Origin: Clostridiales bacterium
GTDB taxonomy: Bacteria; Bacillota; Clostridia; Saccharofermentanales; UBA5734
Length of the DNA: 14,533 nucleotides
Direction: 5' to 3'
Assembly: GCA_003532195.1 (NCBI GenBank)
Contig: DOFA01000036.1
Span: forward strand, 1 to 14,533
Below, one piece after another: positions 7,413-14,166 of this stretch. The notes under the pieces were generated by a model. It searched no databases. It was not told the DNA's origin and saw only the letters and a program-made list of their open reading frames with translations. A program made the translations under genes and the position numbers. Position 1 is the first letter of the stretch. The number at the start of each line of letters is the position of its first letter.

Positions 7413-8264
7413 TTACGAGTATGTATAGAATCCTTTCCCGGTTTTTTTGCCCAGCATCCGCGCATAGACCATTTTTTTTAAAAGCGGGCATGGGCGGTAC
7501 TTAGGATCGCCGAAGTCGGCATACATCTGGTTCATCACCGAAAGGACCGTGTCGAGGCCTGCGAAATCGGCCAGTTCCAGCGGCCCCATGGGCAGGTTGC
7601 CGCCCAGTTTCAGAGCAGCGTCAATATCTTTCGGTTCGTTGCCTTCCTGGACCAGAAACATCGCTTCGTTCCACATGGGCACCAGGATCCTGTTGACCAG
7701 AAAAGCTGACGTGTCAGGCGCCTTAATCGGGGTTTTGCCGATATCGGCGGCAAATTCCATGCCTCGCGCAAAAGTTTGCTCGCTCGTCAGAAACCCGGGA
7801 ATGACTTCTACCAGTTTCATGACCGGCGCCGGAATAAAGAAATGAAGCCCGAGGAAATTCTGCGGTTCCCTGGTTGCGCCAGCGAGCATTGTAATCGATA
7901 TGGTCGAGGTGTTGGTAGCCAGAATCGCACCTTTCTGGCAAACTTCGCCCAACTGGGCAAATACGCTTTTTTTCACATCCGGATTTTCCGTGACCGCCTC
8001 GATGATGATGTTCGAGCGGCTGCCGGCTTCATATGTGTTGCCGACAGACAGCCTGGCTAAGGCTGCTTCACGCTGCTCGGCCGTCAGTCGGCCTTTATCG
8101 ACCTTCCTTTGCAGATAATTGGCAATATTGCCCGCTCCCTTTTCCGCCAATTCCCTGGACTGGTCGACCAGGACCGTGTCCACGCCAGCCTCGATACACG
8201 CCTGGGCGATGCCGGCGCCCATAAGGCCGGCCCCGACAACCATCAGGTTCCATTTTTCAGACAT
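7413..8264 (-). CDS. hbd: 3-hydroxyacyl-CoA (3-hydroxybutyryl-CoA) dehydrogenase
   Basis: This 283-residue enzyme reversibly oxidises (S)-3-hydroxyacyl-CoA to 3-oxoacyl-CoA with NAD(P). The N-terminal Rossmann motif is GAGLMGAGIA (11-20). S120, H141, E153 and N191 fall exactly 17 residues before S137, H158, E170 and N208 of the human short-chain enzyme, so the full catalytic set is present. The C-terminal dimer domain includes LPMGPLELADFAGLD (224-238) and ends GKGFYTYS. AGGAAAGGA precedes the ATG. The gene is last in the six-gene operon and follows the phosphate acetyltransferase stop by 41 bp. No crotonase or acyl-CoA dehydrogenase is present, so a complete butyrate or beta-oxidation route is not encoded here. 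Working with the thiolase is the natural role. The symbol follows the clostridial name; chain-length preference cannot be read from the sequence. Confidence 0.92.
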   Translation of the reverse strand: MSEKWNLMVVGAGLMGAGIAQACIEAGVDTVLVDQSRELAEKGAGNIANYLQRKVDKGRLTAEQREAALARLSVGNTYEAGSRSNIIIEAVTENPDVKKSVFAQLGEVCQKGAILATNTSTISITMLAGATREPQNFLGLHFFIPAPVMKLVEVIPGFLTSEQTFARGMEFAADIGKTPIKAPDTSAFLVNRILVPMWNEAMFLVQEGNEPKDIDAALKLGGNLPMGPLELADFAGLDTVLSVMNQMYADFGDPKYRPCPLLKKMVYARMLGKKTGKGFYTYS

Positions 8265-8305
8265 TTAATCATTTCCTTTCCTTGTAAGTCTTGCCGGATT
8301 GCCTT

Positions 8306-9322
8306 TCATTTCTCTGCCTGATGGCTTTCCTTCAGTGCCTGGACGGCCGTGATGGCGATGATGTTGACGATGTCGCCGGCGTTGCAGCCGCGCGGCAGAT
8401 CGTTTATGGGCAGGGCAAAGCCTTGGGAAATCGGCCCGACTGTTTCGGCTTCCCCCAGCCATTGAACAAGTTTTTGCCCGATATTGGCCGACTGCAAATC
8501 CGGGAATACCAATACATTCGCCTTGCCGGCCACCGGGCTGTCCGGGCATTTCCGTCTGCCGACCGACTCGACCAGCGCCGCGTCCGCCTGAAGCTCACCG
8601 TCGACAACCAAATTGGGCGCCATTTGCCTGACCAATTCAGTGGCCCGGACCACTTTGTCGACAAACTCATGCTTGCCGCTGCCCTTCGTCGAAAAAGAAA
8701 GCATGGCTACCCGCGGCTCCATTCCAAATAAATCCTTCGCCGTTGCGGCCGAGGCGATCGCGATGGCTGCCAGTTGCTCAGCGGTCGGATTGGGATTGAG
8801 CGATGTATCGGCGAAAATCAGCCGTCCGTCATCACCATAGGTCTTGTTGATGACGTTTTCGATAAAGCAGCATGAGACAACCGAAACATTCTCGGCCATC
8901 TTGATGATCTGCAAGCCTGGCCGCAGAACGTCACTCGTGGCGGTCACAGCGCCGGCGACCATTCCGTCGGCCAGACCCGCCTTGACCAGCATGGTGGCAA
9001 AGTACAGTTCATTTTTCATGATCCGGGCAGCCTCGTCGGGGCTTATCCCTTTTGACTTCCGCATCTCGAAATAACGGCCTGCCAGGGACGGGAAATCGGG
9101 CGACAGCTCGGGATCGATAATCCCCACCCCTTCAAGGTCAACACCCAGTTCATCTGCCGCTGCCCGGATTTTTTGTTCTTTGCCGATCAAGGTCGTCCGG
9201 GCGATCCCTTGCTGTACGGCAGCGGCCGCCGCCCGGATGGTTCGCTCTTCAGTACCCTCCGGCAGCACGATATGCCGCGGGTTTTGCTTTGCTTTGGCAA
9301 TAACAGGCTCCATCAATAACAT
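8306..9322 (-). CDS. pta: Phosphate acetyltransferase
   Basis: The enzyme exchanges CoA for phosphate on acetyl-CoA, giving acetyl phosphate for ATP synthesis by acetate kinase (no kinase gene in this window). At 338 residues it is the single-domain Pta type. Family-typical segments in order are VLPEGTEERT (19-28), DGMVAGAVTATSDVLRPG (119-136), SFSTKGSGKH (209-218), DGELQADAA (241-249) and GPISQGFALPINDLPRGC (296-313), the last being the strongest Pta signature. Phosphotransbutyrylase is a related alternative but fits this last block less well. The ATG at 9322 is preferred because GGGGAG lies 6 nt upstream; a GTG at 9355 lacks such a site. It sits 35 bp after the E1-beta stop. A second, operon-borne Pta implies that this pathway is a dedicated source of acetyl-CoA whose energy is recovered locally. 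Confidence 0.9.
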   Translation of the reverse strand: MLLMEPVIAKAKQNPRHIVLPEGTEERTIRAAAAAVQQGIARTTLIGKEQKIRAAADELGVDLEGVGIIDPELSPDFPSLAGRYFEMRKSKGISPDEAARIMKNELYFATMLVKAGLADGMVAGAVTATSDVLRPGLQIIKMAENVSVVSCCFIENVINKTYGDDGRLIFADTSLNPNPTAEQLAAIAIASAATAKDLFGMEPRVAMLSFSTKGSGKHEFVDKVVRATELVRQMAPNLVVDGELQADAALVESVGRRKCPDSPVAGKANVLVFPDLQSANIGQKLVQWLGEAETVGPISQGFALPINDLPRGCNAGDIVNIIAITAVQALKESHQAEK

Positions 9323-9328
9323 CGTGGA

Positions 9329-9334
9329 CTCCCC
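9329..9334 (-). promoter_or_regulatory. Ribosome binding site of pta
   Basis: GGGGAG on the minus strand, 6 nt before the ATG at 9322, decides the start against an upstream in-frame GTG at 9355. Confidence 0.6.
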
Positions 9335-9357
9335 GGCATTCTGCCTTTTTGGCACGG

Positions 9358-10329
9358 TCAGGCCATCATATCCTTGACGGCGGCAATGATCTTATCTTTA
9401 CCCGGGTAGCAAAACAATTCAGCTTCATTGAAAGGAATGAAGCAGTCGGCGGCGCCCAGCCGCTTAACCGGCGCTTTCAGGCTGGTAAAGCACTTGTCGG
9501 AGATAAATGCCGCGATCTCGCCGCCGACGCCGCCCCGCAGGGGTGACTCGTGGACAATCAGCGCGCGCCCTGTTTTGGACACGGAATCGGCGATCTTCCG
9601 ATAATCAAACGGCCAGATTGTCCGTGGATCGATGACTTCCACCTCGATCCCCATTTTCGACAATTCACTGGCCGCCGCCAGGGCATGCTGGAGCATCACC
9701 TGGTATGCAATGATCGTGACGTCTTTGCCTTCGCGGACGAGATTAGCCTCTCCCAGCGGGATGGTATAATCGCCGTCGGGAACGTTGCCCCGAAGGCCCA
9801 TCAAGGCTTTATGCTCGAGAAAGAGGACCGGATCGTCCTCGCGGATGGCTGACTTCAATAAGCCCAAAGCATCGGCCGGCGTCGAAGGCACTACGATTTT
9901 CAGGGCAGGCACGTTTTGGAACCAGCCTTCAATGCACTGGGAATGAGTTTCGCCCGCGCAGACTCCGGCGCCCTGGGCCGCGCGAATCACCATCGGGACT
10001 TGCCACTGCCCGCCTGACTGGTAACGCATTTTCACAGCCTGATTAGCAATCGAGTCGAAGGCGTATCCGCCGAAATCGGCAAACATCAGTTCAGCAATCG
10101 GGCGTTTCCCCATCATGGCCAAACCAACGCACATGCCAACATAGCCGGACTCGGAAATAGGCATGTTCATGACCCGCTCAGGGCCGAATTTCTCGAACAG
10201 ACCCGCGGTCTGGCCAAAACAGCCGCCGAACGTTTCGATGTCTTCGCCGATAATTAGAACATTGCTGTCGCGGAGCATCTCTTCCTTCTGGGCTTCGATC
10301 AATGCCTGACAATAAGACATTCTTCTCAT
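9358..10329 (-). CDS. 2-oxoacid/acetoin dehydrogenase E1 component, beta subunit
   Basis: This 323-residue subunit forms the alpha2beta2 thiamine-diphosphate enzyme with the E1-alpha gene. It shows the usual E1-beta marks: IGED (27-30), the PISE motif (57-60, with E60 as the glutamate that activates the thiamine ring), the GETHSQ block (126-131, with conserved H129), and the C-terminal transketolase-C domain with DPRTIWPFD (225-233). Length matches AcoB and branched-chain E1-beta proteins. The ATG at 10329 overlaps the E1-alpha stop by 4 bp, with GGGAGG 9 nt upstream, so the two subunits are translationally coupled. Family resemblance cannot by itself separate acetoin, pyruvate, branched-chain or other 2-oxoacid substrates. 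Confidence 0.92.
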   Translation of the reverse strand: MRRMSYCQALIEAQKEEMLRDSNVLIIGEDIETFGGCFGQTAGLFEKFGPERVMNMPISESGYVGMCVGLAMMGKRPIAELMFADFGGYAFDSIANQAVKMRYQSGGQWQVPMVIRAAQGAGVCAGETHSQCIEGWFQNVPALKIVVPSTPADALGLLKSAIREDDPVLFLEHKALMGLRGNVPDGDYTIPLGEANLVREGKDVTIIAYQVMLQHALAAASELSKMGIEVEVIDPRTIWPFDYRKIADSVSKTGRALIVHESPLRGGVGGEIAAFISDKCFTSLKAPVKRLGAADCFIPFNEAELFCYPGKDKIIAAVKDMMA

Positions 10330-11324
10330 AAAGCTGCACCTCCCGGAACCGTGGCATAGACCTGATGCGGGTCAAGTGTTTCGGCTTCGTCCGGCAGCGG
10401 CTGACTTTCCGCAAATGCGAACGCCTCCTCAGCCTGAACCCTCAGCCTGGCTTTCAATTCCTTGATCTCGGTTTCCGTCATGATGCCTTCTTTGGCCATT
10501 TTTCGTTCCAGCCGCAAAATACAGTCATTCTTCACCGATTCATGGACAGTTTCCTGGTCGTCGCGGTATTTCTGCATGTCTCCCTCAAAGTGGCCTCTCC
10601 GGCGAACAGTTTTCAGCTCGACCACATTGGGTATCCCCTGACGCGCCAGTTCGAGAGCTTTTTCCATCGCATGGCGTACGGCGATCACGTCATGGCCATC
10701 GACGATGACGCCGGGCATGCCGTAGGCGGCGGCGCGGCTGGCAATATCTTTGATCGCGAACTGCCGGCTGGCCGGCTGGGAAATAGCCCAATTATTGTTT
10801 TCAAAAACAAAAACGATGGGAACCTTTAAAACCGATGCCAGGTTCATGGATTCATGCATGTTGCCCTCGCTGGTTGTGCCTTCACCGCAGCAGCTGATGA
10901 CGGCCCCAGGCTTTTTGTCCAGTTTGAGCGCCAGGGCGACGCCAACTGAATAGGGTCCATGCGACCCCAGTATGGCGCCGTTTGGCAGCAGTTTCCGCTC
11001 CGGACTGCTCAGGTGGAACTCATAGGATTTACCTCGGCCATAGCCCGTCGTGCGGCCAAACAATTCTGCCGTAAAGAGTTTTGGATCCAGTCTGGCCAGG
11101 AGAAGGGCGTGCTGCCGGTGGTGCGGCAAGACGTAGTCGTCAGGCCCCATGGCGTTCAGGATGCCGATGCTGTAGGATTCGATGCCGATGCTCATGTGGC
11201 AGAAGCCTCGGGTCATCTTGCCTTGAGGCAGCCGCTCCAGAATCACCTCCTGATAGATTCGCCCAAAAGCCATCTGCGCATACATTTTGATGATCTCATT
11301 TTTTGGATAATCAATCATGTCCAT
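10326..11324 (-). CDS. 2-oxoacid/acetoin dehydrogenase E1 component, alpha subunit (divergent)
   Basis: This 332-residue subunit binds thiamine diphosphate. The cofactor motif runs from GEG (147-149) to NNN (176-178); most relatives have GDG, so the magnesium-binding aspartate is replaced by glutamate. HHRQH (68-72) corresponds to the conserved RxHxH region. After FGRTTGYGRGK (89-99), where relatives have GGSMH, this protein has SYEFH, keeping only the histidine (H104). RRGHFEGD (242-249) followed by KYR resembles acetoin dehydrogenase E1-alpha. The changed segment sits near the substrate pocket and suggests an unusual substrate. Two starts are possible, 11324 and 11318, with an AGGAAAGGAAGG stretch serving either; I give the longer one. 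The gene lies 22 bp after the E2 stop and overlaps E1-beta by 4 bp. Confidence 0.9.
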   Translation of the reverse strand: MDMIDYPKNEIIKMYAQMAFGRIYQEVILERLPQGKMTRGFCHMSIGIESYSIGILNAMGPDDYVLPHHRQHALLLARLDPKLFTAELFGRTTGYGRGKSYEFHLSSPERKLLPNGAILGSHGPYSVGVALALKLDKKPGAVISCCGEGTTSEGNMHESMNLASVLKVPIVFVFENNNWAISQPASRQFAIKDIASRAAAYGMPGVIVDGHDVIAVRHAMEKALELARQGIPNVVELKTVRRRGHFEGDMQKYRDDQETVHESVKNDCILRLERKMAKEGIMTETEIKELKARLRVQAEEAFAFAESQPLPDEAETLDPHQVYATVPGGAAL

Positions 11325-11346
11325 CCTTCCTTTCCTGGCTTGGCCA

Positions 11347-12402
11347 TCAAGTATCCAGATATTCCGTTGGCGCGCCCAACACGGTTGTCAGAATTTCCAA
11401 AAACTGCGCTGCCGGCGCGCCGTCAATGATCGCATGGTTAATGGTCAGGCTGAGCGGCAGCATATCGGCCGGTTCGAATTCCTGCCGGCTTTGATTATAG
11501 ACGAGTTCCTTGCGGTATTTGCCGACGCCCAGTATGGCGGCCTCCGGCGGATTGATAATCGGGGTCATATAGTCGACATTGTACTGACCCAGATTGCTGA
11601 TTGTAAACGTGGCTCCGGTCACTTCTCCGCCGGTGATCGTACCGGATTTCGCCCGTTCGGCAAATGACCGTAGTTCAGATGAAATCTGCGCCAGGTTTTT
11701 GTCCTGGACATCATGGATGACCGGGACAAGCAGGTTTCTGTCCAGGGCGACGGCCACGCCGATGTTGATGGTCTCGAACAGGTAAATCTTGTTCTCGATC
11801 AGAGCGGCATTGAGCAGCGGATTTTTCTGCAGGGCTATGGCCACCGCCTTGATCAGCAGATCCGTGAATGTATAAACTTCACCGGCTGCCGCCTTCTTGC
11901 GTTTGTAATCGAGCAAGCCCGAAACATTGGCCCTGCAGGTTGATGTGGCCTGCGGAATGCTGGCCAGGCTCTCGCGCATGCGCAGGTCGATTTTTTTCCT
12001 GGCGCCAACCATTGGAATGACTTCACGGATCTTCCTGCCGGCCCATTCGGGCGGCAATTCGCTCGTCGCTGGCGTTTCAGGCCTTCCCGTCTTTTCCGGC
12101 AAATCCAGCGCTGCTGGAATGCCCGGTAACTCTGGCGCCGCCGTTGCCGGCGCTTCCGCTTCATCACTGGCTCTGATCCGGGCAATCGGGACCCCGCACT
12201 TGACTTCCTCCCCTTCGGGAAACAAGATTTGGGTGATGGTTCCCGAAACGGGAGACTCGATGACATTATTGATCTTGTCCGTCTCGAACTCGACGATCTC
12301 TTCCCCTTTTTCCACCGGATCGCCTTCGTGTTTCAGCCAAGCCGTGATCGTGCCGAACTCCATGGTGATTCCCAGATGGGGCATGACAATTTCTATGGGC
12401 AT
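11347..12402 (-). CDS. 2-oxoacid/acetoin dehydrogenase E2 (dihydrolipoyl acyltransferase) without visible E3-binding domain
   Basis: This 351-residue protein accepts the acyl group from E1 on a lipoyl arm and passes it to CoA. The lipoyl domain covers about 1-78, with the lipoylated lysine K43 in ETDKINN. An Ala/Pro/Glu-rich linker runs from about 79 to 122. The catalytic acyltransferase domain starts near 126 and ends with NHAIIDG (322-328), where H323 and D327 match the DHRxxDG catalytic motif although the flanking D and R are N and A. The peripheral subunit-binding domain that normally sits in the linker and docks E3 is not visible. The ATG at 12402 is chosen for its AAAGGAG site 7 nt upstream; an extended reading would overlap the thiolase gene. 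It lies 43 bp after the thiolase stop. Confidence 0.9.
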   Translation of the reverse strand: MPIEIVMPHLGITMEFGTITAWLKHEGDPVEKGEEIVEFETDKINNVIESPVSGTITQILFPEGEEVKCGVPIARIRASDEAEAPATAAPELPGIPAALDLPEKTGRPETPATSELPPEWAGRKIREVIPMVGARKKIDLRMRESLASIPQATSTCRANVSGLLDYKRKKAAAGEVYTFTDLLIKAVAIALQKNPLLNAALIENKIYLFETINIGVAVALDRNLLVPVIHDVQDKNLAQISSELRSFAERAKSGTITGGEVTGATFTISNLGQYNVDYMTPIINPPEAAILGVGKYRKELVYNQSRQEFEPADMLPLSLTINHAIIDGAPAAQFLEILTTVLGAPTEYLDT

Positions 12403-12409
12403 TTTCTGT

Positions 12410-12416
12410 CTCCTTT
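12410..12416 (-). promoter_or_regulatory. Ribosome binding site of the E2 gene
   Basis: AAAGGAG on the minus strand, 7 nt before the ATG at 12402, fixes the start so that the lipoyl domain begins at residue 1 (MPIEIVMPHLG). Confidence 0.65.
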
Positions 12417-12445
12417 CCAGGCGGGTCTTTTCCGGGCAGATCCTG

Positions 12446-13630
12446 TCAGGGCAGCTCAAACAATACTGCCAGGCCCTGGCCTCCACCGATGCAGAGCGTG
12501 CTGATGCCGAACCGGACGCCGCGCCGCCGCATTTCGCTGATCAATTTGATTGTGATGATGCAGCCGCTGGCGCCGATCGGGTGACCCAGGGCAATCGCTC
12601 CGCCGTTGACATTGACGCGGTTTTCATCCAGCCCCAGCTCATCGATGCAGGCAAGGCTCTGGGCGGCAAAAGCTTCGTTAAGCTCAATAAGCCCGATATC
12701 TGCTATGTCCAGGCCTGTCCTGGCCAGCAGCTTTCTGACGGCGGGGATCGGCCCGGTGCCCATAAGAGAAGGCTCGACACCAGCCACGGCGGCATCCCGG
12801 ATGATTGCCAGAGGATCGATACTCCTGTCGCGGGCCTTTGCTTGCTTCATGACGACCACGGCCGCCGCCGCGTCATTGATGCCGGAGGAATTGCCTGCCG
12901 TCACGCTTCCATCCGGCCTGAAGGCAGGGCGCAGCGACGCCAGCTTTTCCAGGCTGGTGTCAAAGCGGGGGAATTCGTCTTCGGTAAATACCTTTTCTTC
13001 TTTTTTGCTGATCTTGATCGTGACCGGCACGATATCTTCTTTGAAAAGGCCGCTCTCGATCGCTAGTTTGGTTTTCGCCTGGCTTTTATAGGCAAATTCG
13101 TCCTGGCGCTGCCGGGAAATCTGATATTTAGCCGCAATATTCTCAGCAGTAACGCCCATGTGCTCATGGCTGAACGGATCGCTCAAAGCTGTAATCAAGC
13201 CGTCCTCCAGTTCGGAGTGACCCATCCCGTACCCCCAGCGCGCCTTGCGCAGGTAGAAGGGATAATTGGACATGTTCTCCGTTCCGCCGGCCACGCAGAT
13301 ATCCGCAAGGCCTGAGTCAATTTCCATGGCTGCCGTTATAATGGCCTGCAATCCCGATGCGCAAAGCCGGTTAACCGTCAGCGCGGCTGATTCGGCAGGC
13401 AATCCGGCTTTTATGGCGCAAAGCCGCGCGCAATAAGCGTCTTCAGCAATCGTGCCGACACAGCCCATGACGGCTTCATCGATGTCGGACGGCTCTAATC
13501 CCGCCCGCGCGACCGCTTCCCGGATTGCAATGGCGCCCGTTTCCGATGCGCTGGAACGGCTCAGCGAACCGCCATATTTACCGATAGCAGTCCGCGCGGC
13601 GGAGACAATGACCATATTCTCGTTAAACAT
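12446..13630 (-). CDS. Thiolase (acetyl-CoA C-acyltransferase)
   Basis: This 394-residue enzyme either condenses two acyl-CoA or cleaves a 3-oxoacyl-CoA with CoA. All catalytic parts are visible: C90 in NRLCASG, the NEAF motif (318-321), H350 in GHPIGASG and C380 in CIGGGQG. Length and motif spacing match acetyl-CoA acetyltransferases of the biosynthetic type, though chain-length preference cannot be read. GAGGAGA lies about 7 nt before the ATG at 13630, supporting that start over the methionine at residue 6. It is the first gene of the six-gene leftward operon, so the promoter must lie in or beyond 13631-13701. No box pair there is convincing; TAAAAT and GATAAT occur on the minus strand but lack good -35 partners. 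Confidence 0.93.
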   Translation of the reverse strand: MFNENMVIVSAARTAIGKYGGSLSRSSASETGAIAIREAVARAGLEPSDIDEAVMGCVGTIAEDAYCARLCAIKAGLPAESAALTVNRLCASGLQAIITAAMEIDSGLADICVAGGTENMSNYPFYLRKARWGYGMGHSELEDGLITALSDPFSHEHMGVTAENIAAKYQISRQRQDEFAYKSQAKTKLAIESGLFKEDIVPVTIKISKKEEKVFTEDEFPRFDTSLEKLASLRPAFRPDGSVTAGNSSGINDAAAAVVVMKQAKARDRSIDPLAIIRDAAVAGVEPSLMGTGPIPAVRKLLARTGLDIADIGLIELNEAFAAQSLACIDELGLDENRVNVNGGAIALGHPIGASGCIITIKLISEMRRRGVRFGISTLCIGGGQGLAVLFELP

Positions 13631-13685
13631 AATGCTTCTCCTCGTATATCATTTTACAGGGTCAATGAAAGTACTTCAGCATTAT
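13629..13685 (-). promoter_or_regulatory. Leader of the thiolase operon with a spaced inverted repeat
   Basis: ATAATGCT (13629-13636) and AGCATTAT (13678-13685) are perfect 8-bp inverted copies 41 nt apart. The downstream arm overlaps the first two bases of the thiolase start codon. Between the arms lie AAGTACTT (a perfect palindrome at 13669-13676) and the ribosome site. If transcription starts upstream of 13685 the arms could pair and hide the start codon; otherwise this is chance. No function is shown by the sequence alone. Confidence 0.25.
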
Positions 13686-13701
13686 CACCTTATTTTTTGA
13701 T

Positions 13702-14166
13702 TTAGCCCTGGCAGATAAGATTGAGCAGAATCCTGTCGCTGACGGGATTCTCCCCCAGCGTCTCCAGCAACCTGAAAGTGTTGAGAACGATCTTGCCGTT
13801 GCCGTAATTGTATGTTGCTAATTCTTCTCCAGCGGTATAACCGGAAATGGTCAGGCAGCCGGTCGATTCCGGCAAACTGACTGCGATAGCTGCGACTTCT
13901 GAAAGATTTTGCGTTCCCCGCACAATCATCTGCGGGGTTGCCATCCGGTAATAGTCATATTTTAGCATGCCAAGCTGTAATCCGGCAAGCTTGGATCATT
14001 TGCTTGCGGGATATCGCTCTGACAATGGAGCAGGGCGCCATCCCTGGCAAATATGTTAAGAGCCAACCCGGTATCCGTTATGTCACCGTGCAGTTCTGTA
14101 TAAACGTCAACCGCACCTGTATGGATATCCATTTTGGAACCAGATAGTTGCAATACTTGGAACCAG
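13702..14166 (-). pseudogene. Frame-broken remnant of a glycosidase C-terminus (GH2-like?)
   Basis: Two short frames together make about 150 residues. One ends at TAA 13962-13964 and contains VDVYTELHGDITDTGLALNI. The other reads from just after a TGA near 14000 to a stop at 13702 and contains NYGNGKIVLNTFRLLETLG followed by NPVSDRILLNLI. The second block resembles, from memory, the end of GH2-type beta-galactosidase or sugar-binding proteins. The frames overlap at about 13965-13997, so a single insertion or deletion would join them. Neither piece has a ribosome site or a family-like N-terminus, and the 5' part of any original gene is absent because the GH51 stop lies directly upstream. I read it as a decayed gene end; two small unrelated genes are less likely. 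The family assignment is tentative. Confidence 0.45.
14134..14166. repeat. 10-bp direct repeat TTGGAACCAG at the GH51/remnant junction
   Basis: TTGGAACCAG occurs at 14134-14143 and again at 14157-14166, a 23-bp period. The second copy abuts the GH51 stop codon. It could be a scar of a deletion or of slippage that removed the 5' part of the downstream gene, or a simple local duplication. Confidence 0.5.

Noticed and set aside
9421..9480. CTTAACCGGCG, a half match to TTAACCGGTTAA
   Set aside because: It is inside the E1-beta coding region and not palindromic.
11927..13066. A 379-codon open frame on the plus strand
   Set aside because: It spans the antisense of two well-supported genes (E2 and thiolase), has no matching ribosome site and shows no recognisable protein.
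13364..13376. CGGTTAACCG palindrome resembling the LacI operator
   Set aside because: It lies within the conserved VNRLC codons of the thiolase and lacks the central CG of the family operator, so it is probably coincidental.
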